Below, piece by piece: positions 46,174 through 55,082 of a DNA stretch of 64,000 nucleotides (position 1 is its first letter; the number at the start of each line of letters is the position of its first letter). The stretch is from Gaiellasilicea sp963761905 (lineage in GTDB: Bacteria; Actinomycetota; Thermoleophilia; Gaiellales; Gaiellaceae). The notes below the pieces were generated by a model. The model saw nothing but the letters and a program-made list of their open reading frames with translations, did no database searches and was not told the DNA's origin. The position numbers and the translations under genes were made by a program. Location: assembly GCA_963761905.1 (NCBI GenBank), contig CAVXIQ010000008.1, positions 1 through 64,000 of the forward strand, read 5' to 3'.

Positions 46174-47138
46174 GCGAGCGCGGACAGAACCTGCTCGACC
46201 CGCTCCTCCACCGAGCCGGTCACGGTCACGTAGGGGATCCCGCGGCGGTCGAGATCCCGGATCTGCTGCTCCTGGAACTCGCCCGACTCCGAGCCCACCA
46301 TCTCGCGCGTCCCGTCGTCGATCCAGCCGAAGTCGTTGGCGCAGAGGAACCACGTGTAGTCGGCGACGGTGCGATCGACGAGCTCGTGCAGGCGCGCGTC
46401 GGCGGTCCCGTACGAGCGCAGCGACCAGTGCAGCGTCGTCCACGCGTTCGTGTCGCAGAAGAGGAACCTGCGGGCGTGCCGAGATGCGGCGTCCTCGCGC
46501 TGGCGCTGCCGACGCGCCATCTTCAGATGGTCGGCGAACGAGCCCTCGAGGTCCTGCGCCTCCCAAAGCTCGCGACCGAACTCGTGCGTCCAGAGCGTGC
46601 CGAGCTCGTCTGCCAGCCGCTTTGCAAGCGTCGATTTCCCGGTCGACTCGGTCCCGACGAAGACGACGCGCTCGATCAGGGACGAGTAGACGAGCGGGTC
46701 GAGCCAGCCGCGGTAGGCGTAGGGGTCGGAGCGGATCACGGTGCCCGAGGTCGGTACGAGCGTCCGCGCCTCGTCGACGAGGACGTGCTGGGCGCCGAGG
46801 AGCCCCGCAAAGCGCTCGTAGCCTCGCTCGCTCGAGAACACCTTGTCGAAGCGGCCGAGGAACGCGACGCCTTCCGCATAGACCTCTGCATGCGCCGGAT
46901 CGTCGGCGTCGAGATGCTCGGCCAGTGGATCGTCGAGCGCGAGGATGTTCTCGACGTCCGGGTAGAGCTCGCGGAGCCAGCGGAGCCGGAGCTCGATCGG
47001 CATCCGCTCTCCGTCGGGCCGGCGGCTGTCGTAGACGACGATCGTCAGGTCGTCCACCTGCGAGAGCGCCGTCTCGATCATCAGCTGGTGACCGCGATGG
47101 AGCGGCAGGAACTTGCCGAAGACGAGGCCGCGCTTCAT
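46170..47138 (-). CDS. nadR: NadR-like NMN adenylyltransferase/ribosylnicotinamide kinase
   Basis: 322 residues. The N-terminal adenylyltransferase has GKFLPLHRGHQLMIETAL (GxFxPxHxGH nucleotidyl-transfer motif) and the C-terminal half a P-loop kinase: VVFVGTESTGKSTLAKRLAD, WTHEFGRELWEAQDLEG and FLFCDTNAWTTLHWS. Together they turn nicotinamide riboside into NMN and then NAD. The helix-turn-helix found at the start of enterobacterial NadR is missing, so it is an enzyme only. ATG 47138 overlaps the stop of a 20-codon open frame (47135-47197) and its own stop overlaps the phosphatase start. Confidence 0.9.
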   Translation of the reverse strand: MKRGLVFGKFLPLHRGHQLMIETALSQVDDLTIVVYDSRRPDGERMPIELRLRWLRELYPDVENILALDDPLAEHLDADDPAHAEVYAEGVAFLGRFDKVFSSERGYERFAGLLGAQHVLVDEARTLVPTSGTVIRSDPYAYRGWLDPLVYSSLIERVVFVGTESTGKSTLAKRLADELGTLWTHEFGRELWEAQDLEGSFADHLKMARRQRQREDAASRHARRFLFCDTNAWTTLHWSLRSYGTADARLHELVDRTVADYTWFLCANDFGWIDDGTREMVGSESGEFQEQQIRDLDRRGIPYVTVTGSVEERVEQVLSALA

Positions 47139-47197
47139 GCGGCGACGCCTGCGTGCAGGAGCGGGCTTCCGACGTGGCGCCCGAGCCGATCGATCAT
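47135..47197 (-). CDS. Possible 20-residue leader peptide upstream of nadR
   Basis: A tiny frame (MIDRLGRHVGSPLLHAGVAA) with a near-perfect AAGGAGG ribosome-binding site (47202-47208) four bases before its ATG. It ends in an ATGA overlap with nadR, which itself lacks a comparable site. It could couple or regulate nadR translation, or be a relic of a lost upstream gene. Confidence 0.45.
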   Translation of the reverse strand: MIDRLGRHVGSPLLHAGVAA

Positions 47198-47303
47198 CTC
47201 GCCTCCTTGTTGGTTTGCCGCTCCCGCGGCTTCGGGCTCCCGACGAGGGGCCCAGGCGGCTCGATCAGGAACGCCGCCCGTCATGAAGACGCCTTAGCGT
47301 AGC

Positions 47304-47621
47304 TCATCGAGCTTGGTCGTACTTGGCCAGATAGCGCGGATTCGAGACGCGCAGCTTGGCCGCCACCTGCTCTTTCAGGACCGCGACGGCGTTCTCGGGA
47401 ACATCGCCGGCGCGGATCCGGCGGGCCAGCTCCCAGTCCTCCTCGCGTGCGGGCGTGGTCTCTGCGAGCTCGCGCTCGGCGATCCCGAGCCCGTTGATCG
47501 CGACGAGCGTCCGGAACTTCAGCCGGTGGTCGTCGAGCGTGGGGAGGATCTCCGCCTCGAGGAATTCGCGCACTGCCTCGGCGAGCTCCTGCGGCGTCGG
47601 CCGGTCGTGCCGGGCGGTCAT
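47304..47621 (-). CDS. DUF6285 protein (LvaB-like kinase partner)
   Basis: 105 residues, all helical: PTPQELAEAVREFLEAEILP, DHRLKFRTLVAINGLGIAER, ENAVAVLKEQVAAKLRVSNP, RYLAKYDQ. This matches DUF6285, the family that contains LvaB, the small protein required by the 4-hydroxyacyl-CoA kinase LvaA in Pseudomonas putida levulinate breakdown. The gene is coupled to the kinase before it by an ATGA overlap, as expected for obligate partners. It is the last gene of the long minus-strand operon. Confidence 0.8.
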   Translation of the reverse strand: MTARHDRPTPQELAEAVREFLEAEILPTLDDHRLKFRTLVAINGLGIAERELAETTPAREEDWELARRIRAGDVPENAVAVLKEQVAAKLRVSNPRYLAKYDQAR

Positions 47622-48535
47622 GCGGCGCGGTCGATCAGGTCGAGCAGCTCGTACTCCATCTCGGCGGCGAGGCGGCCGAGCACAGCGAGCTCCACCGAGC
47701 GCTCCTGCCCGTTGAAGTGCCGCCGCGACTGGGTCAGGCAGCCGGTCGCCCACTTGACGTTGCCGAAGACCTCCCAGACGACGAGCTCCTCGAGGGAGAC
47801 CTCGAGCCCGGTCAGCTCGGCGTAGCGCGCGAGATAGGGCTCGGCGGCCGCGATTCCGCCCAGTCGGCGCTCGTCGGCGCCGAAGCGCCAGGCCCGGACG
47901 AGCGGCCAGGCCAGATCCTCGACCGGATCGGCGAGGTGCGCGAACTCCCAGTCGAGGACGGCGACGAGGCCGCTCTCGTCGACCGCGACGTTGCCGATCC
48001 GCCAGTCGCCGTGCGAGACGACCGGCTCGCGGTCGCGCGGAAGCCGCTCCTTGACCCAGTGGAGGCCGAGCTCGATCGCGGGATGCGGCTCGCCGACCGA
48101 GTCGAGCTCGTGGTAGAAGCGCGCGACGGCATCGCCCTGCTCGAGGAACGGGAGCCTCTCGCGCGGAATCGCGTGGATCTTCGCGAGCTCCTCGGCGAGC
48201 TGGAGGTCGAGCCCCGGCGGCGGGCTCTTGACGATCCGGCGACCGATCGTCTCGCCATGCACGCGCTCCATCACGAACGCCTCGCGTCCCTCGACGTCTC
48301 CGAGGTAGGCGATCGGCTCGGGGACTTTCACGCCCGCCTCGTGCGCGGCCCGGAGCACCTCGAACTCCTGCTCGAGCGAGAGCGTCGCCTGATGGATGAC
48401 GCCGCCGGCGGCGCGGCGGATCAGGAGCTCGCGCCCGCCCACATCGACCGCCCAAGCCTCCTTCGAGGCGCCTCCCGCCAAGAGCACCGCGCGCTCGACC
48501 GGTTCCCCGAGCGCTGCGGCGAAGGCGTCCCTCAA
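47618..48535 (-). CDS. APH-fold acyl-CoA kinase (LvaA/ACAD10-11 kinase-domain-like)
   Basis: 305 residues. LLAGGASKEAWAVDVGGREL and LLIRRAAGGVIHQATLSLEQ make the nucleotide site, VVSHGDWRIGNVAVDESGLV the catalytic loop (HGDxRxxN) and AVLDWEFAHLADPVEDLAWP the DWE metal motif. This is the form found in the kinase domain of ACAD10/ACAD11 and in LvaA, which phosphorylate the 4-hydroxyl of 4-hydroxyacyl-CoA. TTG 48535 overlaps the LLM gene stop (TTGA), and the end overlaps the DUF6285 start. Other APH-fold specificities cannot be excluded from sequence alone. Confidence 0.82.
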   Translation of the reverse strand: MRDAFAAALGEPVERAVLLAGGASKEAWAVDVGGRELLIRRAAGGVIHQATLSLEQEFEVLRAAHEAGVKVPEPIAYLGDVEGREAFVMERVHGETIGRRIVKSPPPGLDLQLAEELAKIHAIPRERLPFLEQGDAVARFYHELDSVGEPHPAIELGLHWVKERLPRDREPVVSHGDWRIGNVAVDESGLVAVLDWEFAHLADPVEDLAWPLVRAWRFGADERRLGGIAAAEPYLARYAELTGLEVSLEELVVWEVFGNVKWATGCLTQSRRHFNGQERSVELAVLGRLAAEMEYELLDLIDRAA

Positions 48536-49530
48536 AGCACGAGCTCCGCCATCACCTGGAGCGCCTCGGGCTGCCGCACCTGGAGCACCATCGTCGAGAT
48601 CGCCGCTTCGCGCCAGGCCTCGAGCCGCTCCGCGATCCGCTCCTTCGGGCCGACGAGCGCGACCTCGTCGACGAGCTCGTCCGGAACGGCCATCGCCGCC
48701 TCGCCCTTCTGCCCGTCGAGGTACAGCTCCTGGATCCGAGCCGCGGCCTCCTCGTAGCCGTAGCGCTGGGTGAGCGTGTTGTAGAAGTTCTTCCCGCGCG
48801 CGCCCATGCCGCCGACGTAGAGCGCGAGCATCGGCTTCAGCAGGTCGCGGCACATCTGGACGTCGTCGCCGACGACGACCGGGCAGAGGGGAGCCACGTC
48901 GAACCCTTGGCGCGCGTGCTCGAGCGAGGGGCCGTGCACCTCCTGGAAGCGCGCCGGCGAGAAGAAGATCGGGATCCAGCCGTCGGCGATCTCGGCGGCG
49001 AGCGCGACGCTCTTCGGCCCGATCACGGCGAGGTAGATCGGGACGTCGGCGCGCAGCGGCTTCACGATCAGCTTCAGCGGCTTGCCGAGCCCGGTCGCGC
49101 CGTCGCCCGAGTAGGGAATGTCGTAGTGCGGGCCGTGGTGCTCGACGGTCTCGCGGCGGAGCGCCGAGCGGACGATTTCGACGTACTCGCGCGTGCGACC
49201 GAGGGGCTTTCCCCAGGCGACGCCGTGCCAGCCCTCGACGACCTGCGGGCCGGAGGTGCCGAGGCCGAGGAGGACGCGGCCGCCGGAGAGATGATCGAGC
49301 GTCGCGACGGTCATCGCGGTGGCCGCCGGAGTGCGTGCCGGCATCTGCATGATCGCGGTGCCGATCCCGATCTGCTCGGTGGTCGCGGCGATCCAGCTCG
49401 CGACGGTGACCGCGTCCGTGCCGTACGCCTCGGATGTCCAGGCAGAGTGGAAGCCGAGCCGATCGGCCTCCTGCGCGAGCGCGACGGCGGACTTCGGATC
49501 GTCGTAACCGAGCTGGAGCCCGAGCTTCAC
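48532..49530 (-). CDS. LLM-class F420-dependent oxidoreductase
   Basis: 332 residues, bacterial-luciferase-like TIM barrel. LGLQLGYDDPKSAVALAQEA, GFHSAWTSEAYGTDAVTVAS, IGIGTAIMQMPARTPAATAM, HLSGGRVLLGLGTSGPQVVE and YLAVIGPKSVALAAEIADGW match the F420-dependent branch, common in actinobacterial lipid and steroid catabolism. It would transfer a hydride between F420 and an operon intermediate. GTG 49530 overlaps the SDR stop (GTGA). Confidence 0.88.
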   Translation of the reverse strand: MKLGLQLGYDDPKSAVALAQEADRLGFHSAWTSEAYGTDAVTVASWIAATTEQIGIGTAIMQMPARTPAATAMTVATLDHLSGGRVLLGLGTSGPQVVEGWHGVAWGKPLGRTREYVEIVRSALRRETVEHHGPHYDIPYSGDGATGLGKPLKLIVKPLRADVPIYLAVIGPKSVALAAEIADGWIPIFFSPARFQEVHGPSLEHARQGFDVAPLCPVVVGDDVQMCRDLLKPMLALYVGGMGARGKNFYNTLTQRYGYEEAAARIQELYLDGQKGEAAMAVPDELVDEVALVGPKERIAERLEAWREAAISTMVLQVRQPEALQVMAELVL

Positions 49531-50204
49531 AGCTGCGGCACCATACCCTCGGCGCCCTCGACGCGCGGGCCTGGGACGTTCGGGAACTTGAACTTCAAGG
49601 GCTCGCGGCCGGGCTGGCAAACCCACGCCTGGCCGGTCTCGCCGCTTCGTCCGGCCGCCAGGATCGCCGCGGCGATCTGCTCGGGCTCCATCAGCGGGAA
49701 GCCGGCGGCGTCGAGCGTCGGTTGCGCCTCCTCGGTCATCGGCGTGCGCACGATCCCGGGGCAGACGAGGTTGATCCGGATCCCGCGCGGCTCGAGCAGC
49801 GGCGCCATCGAACGCGAGTAGCCGACCACCGCGTGCTTCGTGAGCACGTAGAGCGGATCGGACTCCATCGGGATCAGCCCCGCGAGCGAGGCGGTGACGA
49901 CGAATGCGCTTCCCTCGCGCATCCTCGGCGCGAGCGCCTGGACGCCGAAGACGACGCCGTCGACGTTGACAGCGAGGATCCGCCGGTAGTCGTCGATCGT
50001 TCCATCGCCCTTGGCGAGCACACCCGCGTTCAGACAGACGAGGTCCGCCGCTTCGACGTCGAGCCACGCCTGCGGATCGGAGACGTCGAAGCCGTCGGCG
50101 AGATCGAGGCCGCGTACCGTCGCTCCCTCGGATTCGAGCAGCTCCACGAGGGCGCGACCGATCCCGCCGGCCGCGCCCGTCACGACAGCGGTCTCAGGGA
50201 ACAA
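49527..50204 (-). CDS. Short-chain dehydrogenase/reductase
   Basis: 225 residues. Rossmann start TAVVTGAAGGIGRALVELLE, LVCLNAGVLAKGDGTIDDYR (NAG motif), ASLAGLIPMESDPLYVLTKH with the catalytic Ser and YxxxK, and GIRINLVCPGIVRTPM. Oxidises or reduces a hydroxyl/keto group with NAD(P). The start TTG 50204 lies inside the end of the upstream quinone-oxidoreductase-like gene (11-bp overlap). Confidence 0.88.
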   Translation of the reverse strand: MFPETAVVTGAAGGIGRALVELLESEGATVRGLDLADGFDVSDPQAWLDVEAADLVCLNAGVLAKGDGTIDDYRRILAVNVDGVVFGVQALAPRMREGSAFVVTASLAGLIPMESDPLYVLTKHAVVGYSRSMAPLLEPRGIRINLVCPGIVRTPMTEEAQPTLDAAGFPLMEPEQIAAAILAAGRSGETGQAWVCQPGREPLKFKFPNVPGPRVEGAEGMVPQL

Positions 50205-51108
50205 GCACGACCTTGCCGGTCGAGCGGCGCGAGGCGATCAGCTCGTGCGCGGCCTGCGCCTCGGCGAGCGGATATTCGGCGCCGACGACAGGCCGGATCG
50301 AGCCGCGCCGCCAGAGCGCGATCAGCTCACGGGCCTGTTCCTGGACGAGTTGCGGCTGGAAGCCCATCAGCCGGCCGAGGTAGAAGCCCTGGACGCCGAT
50401 GTTCCGGCCGACGAGCCGGGCGGGATCGACCGGCTCCCAGGCGCCGCCGGCGAAGCCGATTCCGATCGCCACCCCGAGCGGCCTCAATGTCTTCAGGCAG
50501 GCCGAGAAAACCGGCCCGCCGACGGGATCGAGCGCCACGTCGACGTCGGAGAGTTCGCCGATCTCGTCGTAGGAGATCGTCGCTTCGGCGCCCAGCTCCC
50601 GCGCGAGGGCGTGCTTCTCGTCGGAGCCGGCCGCCGCCGTGACGCGCGCGCCGAGATGGCGCGCGATCTGGATCGCGGCCGTGCCCACGCCTCCCCCCGC
50701 TGCGGTCACGAGCACGTGCGAGCCCGGCCGAATGTGGGCCTGGCGGGTCAACGGCAGCCAGGCAGTGAGGAACGTCGTCAGGAACGACGCGCCCTCGGCA
50801 TAGCTCGCCTCGGGCGGCAGATCGAACACCCATTCGTCGGCGACGGCGACCCGCTCCGCATAGCCACCGCCGGTTCCCCACGCGAAGCCGAGCACGCGGC
50901 GGCCGTCCACATCGCCCGCGATCTCGTTTCCGAGCACGGCCGGCAGCGGCGGGGGCTGCGGATAGTGACCGAGGCGGATCAGGACGTCCGCGAAGTTGAT
51001 CCCCGACGCACGCACCTCCACCAGCGACTGTCCTTCGGCCGGGTCTGGCTCAGGCATGTCCTCTACGGCCAGCAGGCCGCCGATCTCGTGGAGGACGGCC
51101 GCCTTCAT
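50194..51108 (-). CDS. Quinone-oxidoreductase-like MDR-family reductase
   Basis: 304 residues, zinc-independent medium-chain reductase. MKAAVLHEIGGLLAVEDMPE, VRASGINFADVLIRLGHYPQ, LPAVLGNEIAGDVDGRRVLG, the cofactor loop VTAAGGGVGTAAIQIARHLG, and VALDPVGGPVFSACLKTLRP. Zinc ligands of alcohol dehydrogenases are absent. Members reduce quinones or 2-enoyl-CoA/enones with NADPH. Start ATG 51108 overlaps the enoyl-CoA hydratase stop (ATGA). Confidence 0.9.
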   Translation of the reverse strand: MKAAVLHEIGGLLAVEDMPEPDPAEGQSLVEVRASGINFADVLIRLGHYPQPPPLPAVLGNEIAGDVDGRRVLGFAWGTGGGYAERVAVADEWVFDLPPEASYAEGASFLTTFLTAWLPLTRQAHIRPGSHVLVTAAGGGVGTAAIQIARHLGARVTAAAGSDEKHALARELGAEATISYDEIGELSDVDVALDPVGGPVFSACLKTLRPLGVAIGIGFAGGAWEPVDPARLVGRNIGVQGFYLGRLMGFQPQLVQEQARELIALWRRGSIRPVVGAEYPLAEAQAAHELIASRRSTGKVVLVP

Positions 51109-51894
51109 CGACCGGTGAACTGCGGCTTGCGCTTCTCGAGGAACGCCGTCACGCCTTCGGTGCCGTCCTCGCTCCCGAGGATGCGGAGAAACGCCTGAGC
51201 CTCGGCTCGGAGCCCCTGTGCAAGCGACAGATCGCGCGTCTCCGAGGCCAGCTGCTTGACGATTCCCATCGCGAACGGCGAGCGCTCGGAGAGCGTCCGC
51301 GCCAGCTCGAGCGCTGCATCCATCAGGTCCGCCCTGGGCACGGCCCGCTCGACGAGCCCCCACTCGTACGCCTGCGCGCCGGAGATCGGATCCCCGCTCA
51401 AGTTGAGGTAGAGAGCGCGGCCGTGACCGACGAGCCGTGGCAGCCGTTGGGTGCCGCCGGCACCGGGAATCAGGCCGAGCTTGATCTCCGGCTGCCCGAG
51501 TTGCGCGTCCTCGGCCGCGATCCTGATGTCGCAGGCCATCGCGAGCTCGAGCCCGCCGCCGAGGCAGTAGCCGTGGATCGCGGCGATCACCGGCGTGCGA
51601 CCCGCGTCCATCCGTCCCGCCGAGCTTCTGGATCCCGCGCGCGGAGCCCCCTTCGGCGGCCTCCTCGATCGCTGCCCGTAGCGCCGGGAACTCGGAGATG
51701 TCGGCGCCTGCGACAAACGCCTTCTCGCCGGCGCCGCGGAAGACGAGCGCCCGGATTTCGTCGGAGCGGTCGAGGCGGTCGTACTCCTCCTCGAGCTCCT
51801 CGATGAGCTGGGACGAGAGGGCGTTGACGGGCGGGTGGTCGAGCGTGACGATCGCAACCGCGCCGTCCTCCTCGACCTTCACGAGCTCTGCCAT
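51105..51894 (-). CDS. Enoyl-CoA hydratase/isomerase, one frameshift
   Basis: About 263 codons of the crotonase fold. VAIVTLDHPPVNALSSQLIE, the first oxyanion-hole stretch KAFVAGADISEFPALR, the second GYCLGGGLELAMACDIRIAA, then LGLIPGAGGTQRLPRLVGHG with the Glu/Pro region and FLEKRKPQFTGR at the end. It adds water to 2-enoyl-CoA. A one-base shift lies near 51615 beside a GGCGGG run; all motifs on both sides are intact, so a sequence error is likely. Confidence 0.9.
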
Positions 51895-51912
51895 GAATCT
51901 CCTTTTGCGTAG

Positions 51913-52602
51913 TTAGCGAGGTGCCATGCGGAGGGCCCCGTCGAGGCGGATCACCTCGCCGTTCAGGTACTCGTTCTCGACGATGTGCTTGACGAGCGCT
52001 GCGAAGTCCTCGGCGCGGCCGAGCCGCTTCGGGAACGGGATCTGCGACTCGAGGCTCGAGCGGATGTCGTCGCGCATCGGGCCGAGCATCGGCGTGTCGG
52101 ACGGGCCCGGCGCGATCGTGACGACGCGGATCCCCTTCGAGGCGAGATCGCGCGCGAGCGGCAGCGTCATCCCGGCGACGCCGGCCTTGGAGGCCGAGTA
52201 GGCGGCCTGGCCGATCTGGCCGTCGAAGGCGGCGTTCGAGGCCGTGTTCACGATCACCCCGCGCGTGCCCTCCTCGTCCGGCTCGCCCTCGGCCATCTTC
52301 GCCGCCGCCAGCGAGAGGACGTTGAAGGTGCCGATCAGGTTCACCTCGATCACCTTCCGGAAGCGGTCGAGCGGGAAGCCGATGACGCGGGCGCCGCCGC
52401 CGATCCCGGCGCAGTTGACCGCGCCGTGGAGCTCGTCGCACGAGTCGACGAGCGCGCCCACGGCGTCGGCATCCGTGACGTCCGTCTCCGGCAGATCGGC
52501 GATCACGACCCGGGCGCCCTCGCGCTGGAGCAACGCCGCGGTGGCCTCGCCGAGCCCGGAGAGGCCACCGGTGACGATGAATGTCTTCCCGTCGATCTTC
52601 AC
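51913..52602 (-). CDS. SDR, 3-hydroxyacyl-CoA dehydrogenase type 2-like (LvaD-like position)
   Basis: 229 residues. GKTFIVTGGLSGLGEATAAL, VNCAGIGGGARVIGFPLDRF, ASNAAFDGQIGQAAYSASKA with catalytic YSASK, and KGIRVVTIAPGPSDTPMLGP then RLGRAEDFAALVKHIVENEY are the features of HSD17B10/3-hydroxy-2-methylbutyryl-CoA dehydrogenases. It would oxidise the 3-hydroxyacyl-CoA formed by the hydratase. GTG 52602 overlaps the ligase stop (GTGA), which also fixes the ligase end. Confidence 0.9.
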   Translation of the reverse strand: MKIDGKTFIVTGGLSGLGEATAALLQREGARVVIADLPETDVTDADAVGALVDSCDELHGAVNCAGIGGGARVIGFPLDRFRKVIEVNLIGTFNVLSLAAAKMAEGEPDEEGTRGVIVNTASNAAFDGQIGQAAYSASKAGVAGMTLPLARDLASKGIRVVTIAPGPSDTPMLGPMRDDIRSSLESQIPFPKRLGRAEDFAALVKHIVENEYLNGEVIRLDGALRMAPR

Positions 52603-54207
52603 GAAGCCGTCGAGACGGGCGCCGTCGGGAACTGCTCGCGCAGCGCCGTCTTGCGGAACTTGCCGACCGCCGTCTTCGGGATCTCGTCCACGAACACGTA
52701 GGCGTCCGGGAGCCAGAACTTGGCGAAGTTCGGCTCGAGGAAGGTCGCGCAGCTCGTCCGGGGTGACGCTCTCGCCCTCGCGACAGACGCAGACCGCGAG
52801 TGGCCGCTCGTCCCATTTCTGGTGGGGGATCGAGATCACCGCGGCCTCCGCGATGCACGGATGCGCCATCAGCGCGTTCTCGAGGTCGACCGAGGAGATC
52901 CATTCGCCGCCCGACTTGATCACGTCCTTCGAGCGATCCTTGATCATCACGTAGCCCTTCGGATGGAAGGACGCGATGTCGCCGGTCTTGAACCAGCCGT
53001 CGTCGGTCCAGCGGTCGGCCTGCTCCGGAGTGTCGTAGTAGCCGGCGGCGACCCAGGGGCCGCGCACGTGCAGCTCGCCCATCGCCTCGCCGTCCCACGG
53101 AATCTCGTTGCCCTCGTCGTCGATCGCGCGGAGCTCGACGAGCGGCAACGGGAGGCCCTGCATCGCGACGACGTCGAGCTGCGTCTCCTCGTCTGCGGTG
53201 CGGAACTCGCCCACGTAGTCCGACGCGGTCGCGAGCGGCGACGTCTCGGTCATCCCCCAGCCGTGCACCACGGTCTTCCCGTGCCGCTGGCGGAAGCCCG
53301 CGATCATCGCGCGCGGCGCCGCGGAGCCGCCGACGAGCATCGAGTGCAGCGTCGAGAGATCCCAGCGGTCGGGCTCGGCGTCGAGCATCCCGAGGATCCC
53401 CATCCAAATCGTCGGCACCCCCGCCGTGATCGTGACGCGCTGCTGCTCGAAGTCCTCGAGCAGGGTCTCCGGATCGAGGAAGGGGCCGGGGAAGACGAGC
53501 TTCGCGCCGACCATCAGGCACGTGTACGGATAGCCCCACGCGTTCGCGTGGAACATCGGCACGACCGGCAGGAACGTCTCCTTCTCGGTCACGTGAAGGC
53601 CGAGCGGCGCCGCGAGCGCCTCCCCGAGCGTGTGCAGGACGGTCGAGCGGTGCGAGTAGAGGACGCCCTTCGGCATCCCCGTGGTGCCGCTCGTGTAGCA
53701 CATGGCTGCGGCCGTGTCCTCGTCGAGCCTCGGATCCTCGTAGGCGTCGGCGTCCGCCCCGGCGAGGAGCTCCTCGTAGGAGTCCTCGACGACGAAGACG
53801 TGCTCGATCTGCGTCTTGTCCTTGAACTGCTCCCAGAGCGGGAGCAGGCTGCGGTCGACGATCACGACCTTGTCGTTCGCGTGCGTCGCGATGTAGCCGA
53901 GGTCGTTCGGATGCAGCCGCAGGTTGAGCGTGTGGAGGACGTAGCCGCCGCACGGAATCCCGAGATACGCCTCGAGGTGCTGGTAGTGGTTCCAGCAGAG
54001 CGTGGCAACCCGGTCGCCCGGCTCGAGGCCGAGGCCCTTGAGCGCTACCGCGAGCTGCCGCGCCCGCTTGCCGAAGTCGGCGAACGAATACGTGTGGAAG
54101 CTCCGGTCGGGCATCCGCGTCACGATCTCCTGGTGCGGGAAGTACGTCTCCGCGCGCTTGAGGATCGTGGGCAGCGTCAGCTGGAAGTCCATCATCAAGC
54201 CGTTCAC
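52599..54207 (-). CDS. Fatty-acid--CoA ligase, one frameshift
   Basis: About 536 codons of the adenylate-forming family: CYTSGTTGMPKGVLYSHRST (P-loop), VVPMFHANAWGYPYTCLMVG, VVHGWGMTETSPLATA, DDGWFKTGDIASFHPKGYVM and DRSKDVIKSGGEWISSVDLE. The C-terminal catalytic Lys is in PKTAVGKFRKTALREQ. It activates a free acid to acyl-AMP, then acyl-CoA. One extra base near 52740 breaks the frame; corrected, it ends at TGA 52601-52599. It resembles medium/long-chain ligases (FadD/AlkK type). GTG 54207 overlaps the cupin stop. Confidence 0.92.
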
Positions 54208-54605
54208 GACGACTCCTCCTTCGTGCCGAGGCCCTGCCGGATCGCGAGATCCTCGTCGCTCATCACGTGACCGTCCCGCTCGACGTAGCCGTCCTTGCCG
54301 CCGACGACGAGGAGGACGAGCTCGTCGTCGCCGACGTTCGAGATCCGGCGCGGGGTGGTCGACTCGACGTGGAAGAGCCCGCCGGGGCCGAGCGTGCGCT
54401 CCTCGCCGTCGACCTCGACCCGAGCCGTGCCGCTGTGGACGAAGTAGAGCTCGTCCTGGGTGTCGTGGTAGTGGTGGACGCCGGGGAAGCCGGGGGGATA
54501 GACGACGCCGTTGACGCCGAAGGCGGCGATCCCCATCGGGCCGCGGATCTTGCGGAAGCCGGGGCCGTCGCCCAGCTCGTCGAGCGACGAAAACGCGTGA
54601 GTCAT
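54204..54605 (-). CDS. Small cupin protein
   Basis: 133 residues, single cupin. The metal motifs are HHYHDTQDELYFVHSGTARV (motif 1, HxH and Glu) and GGLFHVESTTPRRISNVGDD (motif 2, His). C-terminal tail charged. Small cupins can be isomerases, dioxygenases or sensors; the neighbours say acyl-CoA metabolism but not which reaction. ATG 54605 overlaps the SnoaL-like stop (TGATG). Confidence 0.85.
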   Translation of the reverse strand: MTHAFSSLDELGDGPGFRKIRGPMGIAAFGVNGVVYPPGFPGVHHYHDTQDELYFVHSGTARVEVDGEERTLGPGGLFHVESTTPRRISNVGDDELVLLVVGGKDGYVERDGHVMSDEDLAIRQGLGTKEESS

Positions 54606-55075
54606 CAGGAGGACCTCCCGTTGTCTGAAAAGCGCGGCATGTCGGTGTAGACGCGCTCGCCCTTGAAGCGGCGCGCCTCTCGGTCCCAGGGAAAGAAGAT
54701 CGCGTTCCGCCAGGTCATCGTCTCGCCCGTCGGCTCGTTGTCGAGCCACTTCGCGCTGTGGGTGCCTGTGACGATCGCCTCCTCGACGACGCCCTGCGGG
54801 CCGATCACGATGTTCTGGAGCTCGAAGACGATGTCCGGGAACGCGGTCAGGAGCTCGGTGTAGAAGCGCGCGGCGCCCTCGTGCCCGTGCCAGGAGACGT
54901 CGTCCGGGTAGACGGTGTAGACGCAGTCCTCGGAGAGCGTCGCGAGCAGGCCTTCGATCGAGCGCGCGTCCTCGGCCTTCGAGTGCGCCTTCCAGAGCTC
55001 GCGGATCTCGTCGACCTCGGCCGGATCGACCTCCATCCGCATCAGCTCGAGGACTTCCGCTTTCGGAACCGGCAT
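54605..55075 (-). CDS. SnoaL-like (NTF2-fold) protein
   Basis: 156 residues, NTF2-like cone fold of the SnoaL/ester-cyclase group: VDEIRELWKAHSKAEDARSI, LLATLSEDCVYTVYPDDVSW, HGHEGAARFYTELLTAFPDI, and VTGTHSAKWLDNEPTGETMT. Such proteins act as small isomerases, hydratases or lyases; no catalytic pair can be assigned by eye. It stands eight bases after the acyl-CoA dehydrogenase small subunit. Confidence 0.82.
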   Translation of the reverse strand: MPVPKAEVLELMRMEVDPAEVDEIRELWKAHSKAEDARSIEGLLATLSEDCVYTVYPDDVSWHGHEGAARFYTELLTAFPDIVFELQNIVIGPQGVVEEAIVTGTHSAKWLDNEPTGETMTWRNAIFFPWDREARRFKGERVYTDMPRFSDNGRSS

Positions 55076-55082
55076 AGGTCTC

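Noticed and set aside
52720..54270. 516-codon plus-strand open frame over the acyl-CoA ligase
   Set aside because: A GC-driven shadow: Arg/Val/Glu-rich and without motifs, while the minus strand holds a perfect ligase.
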